A DNA stretch of 5,246 nt from an uncultured Oscillospiraceae bacterium. GTDB lineage: Bacteria > Bacillota > Clostridia > Oscillospirales > Oscillospiraceae. Location: NCBI GenBank assembly GCA_947628265.1, contig CANQZF010000129.1, forward strand, positions 1-5,246. Reading direction: 5' to 3'. The notes beneath the pieces are model-generated. The model was not told where the DNA came from and did not search any database. It saw only the letters and a program-made list of their open reading frames with translations. Each line of letters begins with the position of its first letter. Position 1 is the first letter of the stretch. The position numbers and the translations under genes were made by a program. This document shows, piece after piece, positions 1 to 5,246 of this stretch.

Positions 1-321
1 GAGAAACAGCACCCGGCAGGGGGCCCGGACCGTCAGGGTGGAGACGTACGTCTCCTCGTCGGTGAAGAGGGCCGCCGCGCCGAAGAGGTCCCCGGCGGCA
101 AGCTCGCTGACCGTCAGCGCCCCCTTGGTCACCGTGACGCTGCCCCGGAGGATGAAGCCCAGCTCCCGGCGAAAGCTCTCCGGGGAGTAGATGACCTGCC
201 CGCGCTTATACTCCCGGATTTCGGACCCGGCCCGCGTAAGGAGCCTTTCAATGTCCCCGGGGGCCACGCCCTGGAAGAAAAAGGTCCCGGAGAGCATCTC
301 AATCCCGGTATCGTCTGTCAT
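1..321 (-). CDS. Crp/Fnr-family transcriptional regulator, N-terminal part (3' end outside window)
   Basis: Translating the minus strand from the ATG at 321 gives 107 residues that run open to the window edge. The pattern is that of a cyclic-nucleotide-binding-like beta-barrel: a short N-terminal helix (LSGTFFFQGVAPGDIERLL, about 10-28), then 'EYKRGQVIYSPE' (about 37-48), 'LGFILRGSVTV' (54-64), and 'LAAGDLFGAAALF' (74-86), the usual GD/E-x-F-G turn before the effector cassette. Members of the family act in the cytoplasm as dimers, sensing a small molecule, oxygen, redox state or CO through this barrel and binding DNA with a C-terminal winged helix, which here would lie beyond position 1. At the cassette I read 'TDEETYVSTLTV' instead of the Arg-containing PRAA-type sequence of cAMP-binding members, so cAMP is an unlikely ligand (inference). 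The start is supported by a G-rich Shine-Dalgarno at 329-334, 7 nt upstream, and a consensus promoter. Subfamily cannot be assigned from this half. Confidence 0.85.
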   Translation of the reverse strand, partial: MTDDTGIEMLSGTFFFQGVAPGDIERLLTRAGSEIREYKRGQVIYSPESFRRELGFILRGSVTVTKGALTVSELAAGDLFGAAALFTDEETYVSTLTVRAPCRVLFL

Positions 322-347
322 TTCAACACCCCCCAAAAGTGTCTCAT

Positions 348-376
348 CTGATACAAAACTTGATGTATTATACCAG
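348..376. promoter_or_regulatory. 29-bp imperfect palindrome over -10 and start site, candidate operator
   Basis: The stretch begins CTGATACAA and ends TTATACCAG. Compared with its reverse complement it is an odd-length palindrome centred on position 362, with 10 of 14 position pairs complementary. It covers the whole -10 hexamer (367-372) and the predicted start (about 360) of the regulator's promoter, where a bound dimer would block RNA polymerase. Self-repression by the Crp/Fnr-type product is the simplest reading, but the protein that binds is not shown by the sequence. The site does not match the classic FNR (TTGAT-N4-ATCAA) or CRP (TGTGA-N6-TCACA) consensus. Confidence 0.45.
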
Positions 377-395
377 AGCAACGGCCTGGTGTCAA
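367..395 (-). promoter_or_regulatory. Sigma-A promoter of the Crp/Fnr-type regulator gene
   Basis: On the minus strand the -35 is TTGACA (390-395) and the -10 is TATAAT (367-372). Both are full consensus hexamers, separated by exactly 17 bp, with a TGG extended -10 just upstream of the -10. The predicted start site is near 360, giving a leader of about 39 nt to the ATG at 321. The A/T-rich stretch just upstream of the -35 (about 396-424) could act as an UP element. A promoter this close to consensus would be very strong if unregulated, which fits with the overlapping palindrome acting as a brake. Confidence 0.88.
372..390. repeat. Short inverted repeat within the promoter spacer
   Basis: ACCAG (372-376) and CTGGT (386-390) form 5-bp arms around a 9-bp centre. 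They nearly fill the spacer between the -10 and -35 of the regulator promoter and share ACCAG with the 29-bp palindrome. It may be a second half-site arrangement or chance; the arms are short. Confidence 0.25.
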
Positions 396-427
396 TAGAT
401 ATTGTTAAAAAAATATCATGAAAACAC

Positions 428-462
428 AAAAAATCTCCCCTCCGGGAGTCCCGGAGGGGAGA
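428..462 (-). terminator. Rho-independent terminator of the M3 peptidase gene
   Basis: A perfect 13-bp GC-rich stem (434-446 with 450-462) has a 3-nt loop at 447-449. On the minus strand it is followed at once by six T residues (433 down to 428) and then a further T-rich stretch. It begins 11 nt after the peptidase stop codon. No T-run follows the hairpin on the plus strand, so it should act in one direction only and insulate the downstream regulator promoter from peptidase (and any recQ) transcription. Confidence 0.95.
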
Positions 463-473
463 GGGCAGGAAAA

Positions 474-2765
474 TCAGAAATTCTGCTGGGCGTAGAAGAT
501 GTTGTTGGCGTAGCTCGCGAGGTGGTAGCGGCACATGGCCTTCAGGGGGTTCACGTTGCCGTTGTCGTCCATGGGGAGCATCTGGGTCTCGTAGTACCAC
601 TGCATGGCGTCCACGGCCCAGTCGGCGATGCTGCCGGCGTCGGCGAACTTCGTGGTGGATTTGGGGGTGGTGTCGATGCCCATGAGATCCATGACCCGGC
701 AGAAGACGACGGTCAGCTCCTGGCGGTTGATGGCCCGGTCGCCCCAGAAGACGGTCTCGCCGTTCACGTCGCACCCGAAGAAGATACCGTAATCCGCGCA
801 CCAGTTGACGGCGTCCTCGTACCAGGTCCCGTTATCGTCGGTGAAGTAGTCCTTCTCGGCCTTCTCGCCGCCGCCGAAGGTGTTGTAGAGCATCTGGGCG
901 GTCTCGGCGCGGGTGCCGGGGTTGTCGGTCCTGAAGGTCCCGTCCGGGAAGCCCACGAAGCACCCGGCCATGGTCATGTCGGTGACCAGGTCGTAGTACT
1001 CATTGTCCTCGTCCACGTCGGAGTAATATTTGGGGTGGGCGCGGTTTTCGATGTCCAGGTCCTCATAGAGGGTGTCCACGATGAGCTCCACGTACTCCGG
1101 GTCCAGGGGGTCCACGCCGCAGACGTTCTCAAACTGGTCCTGGAAGTAGTCGTAGGGGGACTGGGAGACGAAGGTGAGGTACTGGTCCACGGCGGCGTCA
1201 AAGCCGTTCTCCAGGGCGTAGGCGTAGAAGTAGAGAGCGCCGATGCCGGAGGTGGCGTAGCTTATGTAGTACATGGGCTGGGTGGTCAGGTGGTGGATCT
1301 CCAGCCACTCGTTGGGGTTTTCGTATTCCACGCCATACTCGTCGCACAGCTCCGTGTACTTTTTGTTGATCATGCCGATGGTGACGTCGGGGGTGGTGTA
1401 GGCGTAGATCTCCAGCTCGCCGTAGAGCGCGCCGTTGATGATGGCGCCGTTTAAGATGTTGCACAGCACCATATCGGTAAAGCAGGGGGCCATTTTCCCG
1501 AAGAAGTTCTCATAATACTGGGTAAACAGCAGCTCCAGGGACTGGGAGTGGACCTCCGCCACGTCGGTGGAGCAGCTGCCGTCGTTCCAGCCGGAGGCGT
1601 GCCAGTAGGCGTTGTTGTAGTGGCCGAACTCGTGGATGATGGTGGAGAAATCGCCCACGTACTCATAGGGGGTGTAAAAGAAGAAGGGGGCGCCGTAGGC
1701 GTCGATCTGGGTGGTGAAGCCCTGGTCGGCCTTGCCCTTCCGGGCCTCGATGTCGTAGAGCCCGTGGCCGATCATGTAGTCCCAGGTCTCCAGAAGCTCC
1801 GGGGAGAGCTTTTCGATGTAGGGCCGGATGGCGTCCAGGGTGTCCTTGCCGGAGTAATCCCCGTTGAAGTAATCCTCATAGGCCGTGAAATCCACGTTGG
1901 CGTCGATACCGTAGAGGTCGTACATATCGTAATAGAGGGGGACGACGTACTCCCGGACGGCCTCGGTAAATTTCTTGGCCGTATCCACGTCGTAGCCCCG
2001 GCTGTAAACGGTCTCGTAGGCGTAGTCCACGTAGTTATCGTAGTCCTCGTCCAGGTCCGCCAGGGCCTTATTGATGCTGAGGGCGTGCATGAAGACCTCT
2101 CCCAGGGCCTTGTAGTACGCCTTGTCGCTGGCGGACTCGTCGTAATACGCCTCCCAGTACTCGTCTTCGATGCCGGAGAGCTCGGTATTGAGCTGCTTCT
2201 CCTCCTCGGTCATCCCGCCGTACTCAAGGTAGGAGTCGATGTCGTCCTGGGTCAGCTTCTCCTGCTCCACGAAGTAGTCCTTGCAGGGGGACTTGAGGAT
2301 GTCCTGCACCAGGAAGATGAAGGGGTCGAAGATCTCCACGTAGAGGGCGTACTCGGACTCGTAGAGGTCGGCGCTCTCCTCGTCGGTGGTGTCCTGGGCG
2401 GTGCGGATGTTCAAAAGCTGGATGTTGGCCTGGATGGTCATGAAGTTATCGGCGGCCACCTTGAAAAGCTCCTCCACCTTCTGGGCGTTCTTGGCGTCGC
2501 CGATGAGGGCCTTCACCGCGTCGATGGAGTCCAGCATCTCCTTTTCGGAGACGGCCGTATACTTCATGTCCTCAAAATTGAGGTCGGAGTGGTCGCGGTC
2601 CGTGAAATGTCTGCCGGAGACGTTGGGGTTGGGCGAGATCACCATGCCGTCGCCGCTTCCCACGCCGTCGTCCCCGGGGACGTCGCTGTCCGCGGCGTAC
2701 GCCGAGGGCGCCATCGCCACCACAAGGCACACTGCCAGCAGCGCGGCTAAAAGTTTCTTTTTCAT
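474..2765 (-). CDS. Secreted M3-family zinc metallopeptidase (oligoendopeptidase type) with C-terminal SLH domains
   Basis: This 763-residue protein starts with a classic Sec signal peptide: basic MKKK, a hydrophobic core, and an AYA-A cleavage site after about residue 24. An acidic, Gly/Asp-rich segment (25-50) leads into a mostly helical body. The zinc site is HEFGH at 378-382 (ligands H378 and H382, catalytic E379), with the third ligand probably E404 in 'DVAEVHSQSLELL'. This layout is typical of the M3 family. Downstream 'HHLTTQPMYYISYATSG' (about 491-507) supplies the His and Tyr residues that in M3 enzymes stabilise the transition state. The C-terminus (about 580-763) holds three SLH-like repeats; the first (about 580-629) is canonical with 'GFPDGTF' and 'TRAE', the other two are diverged. 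SLH domains bind cell-wall polysaccharide, so the enzyme probably sits on the cell surface and cleaves peptides there, whereas most M3 oligopeptidases are cytoplasmic. The exact substrate cannot be told. It has its own promoter and terminator. Confidence 0.93.
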   Translation of the reverse strand: MKKKLLAALLAVCLVVAMAPSAYAADSDVPGDDGVGSGDGMVISPNPNVSGRHFTDRDHSDLNFEDMKYTAVSEKEMLDSIDAVKALIGDAKNAQKVEELFKVAADNFMTIQANIQLLNIRTAQDTTDEESADLYESEYALYVEIFDPFIFLVQDILKSPCKDYFVEQEKLTQDDIDSYLEYGGMTEEEKQLNTELSGIEDEYWEAYYDESASDKAYYKALGEVFMHALSINKALADLDEDYDNYVDYAYETVYSRGYDVDTAKKFTEAVREYVVPLYYDMYDLYGIDANVDFTAYEDYFNGDYSGKDTLDAIRPYIEKLSPELLETWDYMIGHGLYDIEARKGKADQGFTTQIDAYGAPFFFYTPYEYVGDFSTIIHEFGHYNNAYWHASGWNDGSCSTDVAEVHSQSLELLFTQYYENFFGKMAPCFTDMVLCNILNGAIINGALYGELEIYAYTTPDVTIGMINKKYTELCDEYGVEYENPNEWLEIHHLTTQPMYYISYATSGIGALYFYAYALENGFDAAVDQYLTFVSQSPYDYFQDQFENVCGVDPLDPEYVELIVDTLYEDLDIENRAHPKYYSDVDEDNEYYDLVTDMTMAGCFVGFPDGTFRTDNPGTRAETAQMLYNTFGGGEKAEKDYFTDDNGTWYEDAVNWCADYGIFFGCDVNGETVFWGDRAINRQELTVVFCRVMDLMGIDTTPKSTTKFADAGSIADWAVDAMQWYYETQMLPMDDNGNVNPLKAMCRYHLASYANNIFYAQQNF

Positions 2766-2772
2766 GCGATTA

Positions 2773-2778
2773 TCCTCC
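2773..2778 (-). promoter_or_regulatory. Ribosome binding site that fixes the M3 peptidase start
   Basis: GGAGGA lies 7 nt upstream of the ATG at 2765. An in-frame ATG at 2780 would add five residues (MEDNR), but it overlaps this Shine-Dalgarno and would put extra acidic residues before the signal peptide. The start at 2765 is therefore preferred. Confidence 0.9.
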
Positions 2779-2802
2779 ATAAAAATGATTTCTTTGGGCT
2801 GT

Positions 2803-2826
2803 TAAAGTTTTACACAAAAAACTATA
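2803..2826. promoter_or_regulatory. Imperfect inverted repeat over -10 and start of the peptidase promoter
   Basis: TAAAGTTTT (2803-2811) and AAAACTATA (2818-2826) are 9-nt arms with one mismatch around a 6-nt centre. The repeat covers the -10 hexamer and the predicted start site. Its AT-richness makes a chance match easier, but the position is that of a repressor operator. No binding protein can be named. Confidence 0.3.
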
Positions 2827-2849
2827 CCACGAAAAGCGGGGTTTTTCAA
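2821..2849 (-). promoter_or_regulatory. Sigma-A promoter of the M3 peptidase gene
   Basis: On the minus strand the -35 is TTGAAA (2844-2849) and the -10 is TATAGT (2821-2826), 17 bp apart, with a TGG extended -10. The predicted start is near 2814, giving a leader of about 49 nt to the ATG at 2765. The -35 begins only 8 nt after the recQ stop codon, so the peptidase gene can be expressed independently of recQ. Confidence 0.8.
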
Positions 2850-2856
2850 GAAAAAC
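2841..2856. repeat. 16-bp palindrome after the recQ stop codon, containing the peptidase -35
   Basis: GTTTTTC (2841-2847) and GAAAAAC (2850-2856) are perfect 7-bp arms around a 2-bp centre, directly abutting the recQ stop codon. The -35 hexamer (2844-2849) lies inside it. As RNA it would fold to a weak A/U-rich stem with almost no loop and no following T-run, so it is a poor terminator. It could be an operator or simply a by-product of the A/T-rich -35 region. Confidence 0.35.
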
Positions 2857-4719
2857 CTACAAACATTTTTTGATTTCGTCCATGAAAAGTTCCCCGTAGC
2901 GTCCGGCCTTCACGGTCCCGACGCCCGGGACCTCCAAAAACTCCCCCATGTTCCGGGGCTTGCGCCGCACCATCTCCGTAAGGGTGGCGTTGAAGAAGAC
3001 CACGTAGAGCGGGACCCCCTCCTCCCGGGCGATCTGGAGCCGCAGGAGCTTCAGGGCCTCCAAGAGCCGGTTGTCGGCGTCTCCGGGCTCCGTGTACTCC
3101 GGCTCCGGGACCCGCGCGGTCCTGCCGGAGCGGGAGGAGGTCCGCTCCCGGACGGCCTCGGGCCCGCTTTTGACCCGCATGGCGACGGCTTTTCCGTGGA
3201 ACAGCACCTCCCTGGCCGCCGGGGTGGGGAGGATCGTCCCGTGGTCCCCGTCCTTCCGGAGATACCCGGCCTCCAAAAGGGCGTCGAATATATCCCGCAG
3301 CCTCCCGGCGGCGGTCCCCCGCATGATCCCATAGGTGGAAAGGCCATCGAGGTCCAGGGCAAAGATCCGTTTGTCCCGCCCGCCCCGGAGGACGCGGCCG
3401 ATGAGGCCCTGGCCCACGTAATACCCCAGCTTGTCGTGGACCCGCAGGACGCAGGAGAGGACCATCTGGGCCTCCCTCGTGATGTCAAGCTCCGTAAAGC
3501 TCCCGTCGCAGTTGCCACAGTTTCCGCATCTCTCCCCGTGGGCCTGACCGAAGTAGTCCAGAATATACCCCCGGTAACAGCCGGTGGTGTGGCAGTATTC
3601 CGTCATCCGCTCCAGGCGCTCATAGTCGCGCTCCGTCACCCGGGCGCGCTCCTCCGGTGTGAGCTCCGAGTTTTCGGCACTGGACTCGATGAGCATCCGG
3701 GCGGTGTAGATGTCGCCGGGGCTATATAGGAGCACGCAGTCCGCCGGGGAGCCGTCCCGCCCGGCCCGGCCCGCCTCCTGGTAGTAGGCCTCCAGGGATT
3801 TTGGCATGTTGTAGTGGATGACGAAGCTGACATTGGACTTGTCGATCCCCATCCCAAAGGCGTTGGTGGCCACCATCACGGTGCTCCGGTCGTAGAGGAA
3901 GTCCTCCTGGTTGCGCCGCCGCTCCTCGTCCTCGAGGCCGGCGTGGTAGCGGGTGGCGGCGTAGCCGTCGAGGCGCAGGGCCTCGCAGACCCGCTCCACC
4001 TCGCGCCTTGTGGAGCAGTAGACGATGCCGGTCCTGTCCCGGCGGGTGCGCAGAAGCCCCAAAAGGGCGTCATATTTCTTGTGGGGCTTCAGAACGTCAA
4101 AGCGCAGATTTGGCCGGTCGAAGCCCGTGACCACGTGCAGGGGGGAGCGGAGCCCCAAAAGCCGCTCCACGTCCCCCCGGACCTCCGGCGTGGCCGTGGC
4201 GGTGAAGGCCGCAAGGGTGGGCCGGCGGTCAAGGCGGGAGATAAAATCCGGGATCTTCAGGTAGCTGGGCCGGAAATCCTGGCCCCACTGGGAGATGCAG
4301 TGGGCCTCGTCCACCGCGATGAGGGGGACGGTGAGGCTCCGGGCCGCCTCGGTGAAGCCCTCCAGCGTCAGGCGCTCCGGGGCTATGTAGAGGAGCTTAT
4401 ATTCCCCGGCGCGCATCCCGGCGTAGACCCGGCGGGCCTCCTCGGAGGACTGGGAACTGTTGATGTACGCCGCCGGGACCCCCAGGGACCGGAGGGCCAT
4501 GACCTGGTCCTTCATGAGGGAGATGAGGGGCGACACCACCAGCGTCACCCCCGGCAGCAGCAGCGCCGGCAGCTGGTAGCAGAGGCTCTTTCCGCCCCCG
4601 GTGGGCATGACGCCAAAGACGTCCCGGCCCGAAAGCACGGCGTCCACCAGCTCCTCCTGCCCCTCCCGGAAGGAGGTCCAGCCGAAGGTCTTGCGCAGAA
4701 GCTCGTTTTTCCTGTCCAT
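2857..4719 (-). CDS. recQ: ATP-dependent DNA helicase RecQ (3'-5', superfamily 2)
   Basis: The product is 620 residues, close to the usual 600 or so for bacterial RecQ. It unwinds duplex and branched DNA during recombinational repair and restart of stalled forks. Motifs appear in order: motif 0 'FREGQ' (17-21), Walker A 'MPTGGGKS' (38-45), 'SPLISLMKDQ' (63-72), DEAH (137-140) followed by the RecQ aromatic-rich loop 'CISQWGQDFRP' (141-151), 'TATAT' (173-177), and motif VI 'QEAGRAGRDG' (314-323). The zinc-binding region is intact, with 'GCYRGYILDYFG' (C381) and 'CGNCGNC' (C398, C401, C404). It is followed by an RQC winged-helix region (about 410-512), a charged linker (about 515-547), and a C-terminal HRDC domain (about 548-617, 'EFLEVPGVGTVKAGRYG'). 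The start ATG is preceded by AAGGAGG at 4726-4732, 6 nt upstream. All key residues are present, so the enzyme should be active. The gene is divergent from the pyrophosphatase gene. Confidence 0.97.
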   Translation of the reverse strand: MDRKNELLRKTFGWTSFREGQEELVDAVLSGRDVFGVMPTGGGKSLCYQLPALLLPGVTLVVSPLISLMKDQVMALRSLGVPAAYINSSQSSEEARRVYAGMRAGEYKLLYIAPERLTLEGFTEAARSLTVPLIAVDEAHCISQWGQDFRPSYLKIPDFISRLDRRPTLAAFTATATPEVRGDVERLLGLRSPLHVVTGFDRPNLRFDVLKPHKKYDALLGLLRTRRDRTGIVYCSTRREVERVCEALRLDGYAATRYHAGLEDEERRRNQEDFLYDRSTVMVATNAFGMGIDKSNVSFVIHYNMPKSLEAYYQEAGRAGRDGSPADCVLLYSPGDIYTARMLIESSAENSELTPEERARVTERDYERLERMTEYCHTTGCYRGYILDYFGQAHGERCGNCGNCDGSFTELDITREAQMVLSCVLRVHDKLGYYVGQGLIGRVLRGGRDKRIFALDLDGLSTYGIMRGTAAGRLRDIFDALLEAGYLRKDGDHGTILPTPAAREVLFHGKAVAMRVKSGPEAVRERTSSRSGRTARVPEPEYTEPGDADNRLLEALKLLRLQIAREEGVPLYVVFFNATLTEMVRRKPRNMGEFLEVPGVGTVKAGRYGELFMDEIKKCL

Positions 4720-4748
4720 TTGCCCCCTCCTTCACGTGACTATAGGAC

Positions 4749-4777
4749 ATTTTAACGCCGTTCCAAAAATATTTCAA
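4749..4777 (-). promoter_or_regulatory. Sigma-A promoter of recQ
   Basis: On the minus strand the -35 is TTGAAA (4772-4777) and the -10 is TAAAAT (4749-4754), 17 bp apart. The predicted start is near 4742, leaving a short leader of about 23 nt that just holds the Shine-Dalgarno at 4726-4732. No separate operator is evident. Confidence 0.78.
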
Positions 4778-4785
4778 GTTTGCCC

Positions 4786-4814
4786 TTGGCATTTCTAAAA
4801 TTTTCGTGTATGCT
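4786..4814 (+). promoter_or_regulatory. Candidate promoter of the pyrophosphatase gene
   Basis: The -35 is TTGGCA (4786-4791) and the -10 is TATGCT (4809-4814), 17 bp apart. The -35 matches five of six consensus positions and the -10 four of six. The predicted start near 4821 gives a leader of about 18 nt with a G-rich Shine-Dalgarno (GGGGGAG, 4827-4833). This -35 lies 8 bp from the recQ -35, so the two divergent promoters are back to back. TGCC-CTT-GGCA (4781-4791) overlaps this -35 and is a small possible operator. Confidence 0.55.
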
Positions 4815-4838
4815 GTAACTCATAAAGGGGGAGAGAGC

Positions 4839-5246
4839 ATGGAAAAGATCTACGTCACCGGACACCGCAACCCGGATACGGACTCCATCGTCGCCGCTTT
4901 GGGCTACGCCGCCCTGCGCAATGCCACGGGCAATCGGGAATACGTGGCCGCGCGGCTGGGGCACCTTTCCGACGAGACCCAGATGATCCTCGGGCGCTTC
5001 GGCTTCGAGCCGCCCATTTATGTAAAGGATATGCGCACCCAGGTCCAGGACCTGGACTTCGACACCCCGCCCATTTTGAGTGAGGGCGTCACCCTGAGCC
5101 GCGTCTGGTCGGCCATGGAGGCGGACAAGCACATCTCCGCCATCCCCATCGCCGACGAGGACGGGCGCCTCCGGGGGATGATGACCGCCGGGGACATCGC
5201 CGCCTACGACGTGGCCACCGTGGAGGACCACACCCTCCACGAGGTC
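4839..5246 (+). CDS. ppaC: CBS-domain family II (Mn-dependent) inorganic pyrophosphatase, N-terminal part
   Basis: The reading frame stays open to the right edge, giving 136 residues. The N-terminus 'YVTGHRNPDTDSIVAA' (5-20) is the first metal-binding motif of DHH-superfamily pyrophosphatases, with H9, D13 and D15 as expected metal ligands. Then comes the linker with 'AARLGHLSDETQ' and, from about residue 75, a CBS domain ('LSEGVTLSRVWSAMEADK', 'ISAIPIADEDGRLRG', 'TAGDIAAYDV'). This order (half DHH, then a CBS insert) is that of CBS-type family II enzymes, which hydrolyse cytoplasmic pyrophosphate to phosphate, pulling biosynthetic reactions forward. In characterised relatives the CBS pair binds adenine nucleotides that inhibit or activate the enzyme. 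The rest of the DHH domain, the second CBS domain, any DRTGG domain and the DHHA2 domain would lie beyond the window. The start is supported by the Shine-Dalgarno at 4827-4833. Confidence 0.92.
   Translation, partial: MEKIYVTGHRNPDTDSIVAALGYAALRNATGNREYVAARLGHLSDETQMILGRFGFEPPIYVKDMRTQVQDLDFDTPPILSEGVTLSRVWSAMEADKHISAIPIADEDGRLRGMMTAGDIAAYDVATVEDHTLHEV

Noticed and set aside
434..462. GC-rich hairpin as a bidirectional terminator or mobile-element end
   Set aside because: No T-run follows it on the plus strand, there is no converging plus-strand gene, and no second copy was seen in the window. It is a normal one-way intrinsic terminator.
402..1454. Long plus-strand open frame (350 codons) opposite the peptidase gene
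   Set aside because: Antisense shadow of the GC-rich peptidase gene: the translation is a Val/Gly/His-rich low-complexity string with no domain, it starts inside the regulator's promoter region, and it runs through the terminator hairpin.
1548..2750. Long plus-strand open frame (400 codons) opposite the peptidase gene
   Set aside because: Same antisense effect: Val/Gly/Leu-rich, no recognisable domain and no convincing ribosome binding site, while the opposite strand encodes a clear signal peptide, M3 and SLH protein.
2766..2780. Upstream in-frame ATG (2780) as the peptidase start
   Set aside because: It overlaps the GGAGGA Shine-Dalgarno that serves the ATG at 2765, and it would place acidic residues before the MKKK signal-peptide start.
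3814..4755. Plus-strand open frame (313 codons) opposite recQ
   Set aside because: Shadow of recQ with Gly/Val/His-rich composition; it would also cross the recQ start and promoter.
4752..5240. Minus-strand open frame opposite the pyrophosphatase gene
   Set aside because: It is antisense to a well-supported DHH-CBS coding sequence and would run through the divergent promoter region into the recQ start; the translation is Gly/Val/His-rich with no domain.

Overview
The window looks like ordinary chromosomal DNA from a GC-rich member of the Bacillota, most likely class Clostridia (Oscillospiraceae-like). That placement is an inference from three things: a CBS-containing Mn-dependent pyrophosphatase gene, a secreted protein ending in S-layer homology (SLH) domains, and GC-rich genes separated by short AT-rich spacers carrying near-consensus sigma-A promoters and strong Shine-Dalgarno sequences. 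No tRNA, rRNA, CRISPR array, insertion sequence, prophage or integration signature was seen.

Layout, left to right. (1) 1-321, minus: the N-terminal 107 residues of a Crp/Fnr-type regulator (effector-binding beta-barrel; the DNA-binding part lies off the left edge). (2) 322-473: a compact intergenic region. It holds the regulator's promoter (TTGACA, 17 bp, TATAAT, with a TGG extended -10), a 29-bp imperfect palindrome over the -10 and start site, and the intrinsic terminator of the next gene. (3) 474-2765, minus: a secreted, SLH-anchored M3-family zinc metallopeptidase of 763 residues. (4) 2766-2856: its promoter, with palindromic sequence at both the -35 and the -10/start region. (5) 2857-4719, minus: a full-length RecQ DNA helicase. 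(6) 4720-4838: a divergent promoter region. (7) 4839-5246, plus: the first 136 residues of a family II (DHH) inorganic pyrophosphatase with a CBS insert, cut by the right edge.

The three minus-strand genes lie head to tail, but each has its own convincing promoter, so they need not be one operon. No clear terminator separates recQ from the peptidase gene, so some read-through is possible; the terminator at 428-462 then separates the peptidase gene from the regulator gene. The products do not form a known pathway: DNA repair/recombination, cell-surface peptide cleavage, pyrophosphate removal and transcriptional control. I found no convincing undescribed multi-gene system. The points most worth following up are the surface-anchored M3 peptidase with its degenerate second and third SLH repeats, and the palindromes placed on the promoters of the regulator and the peptidase.
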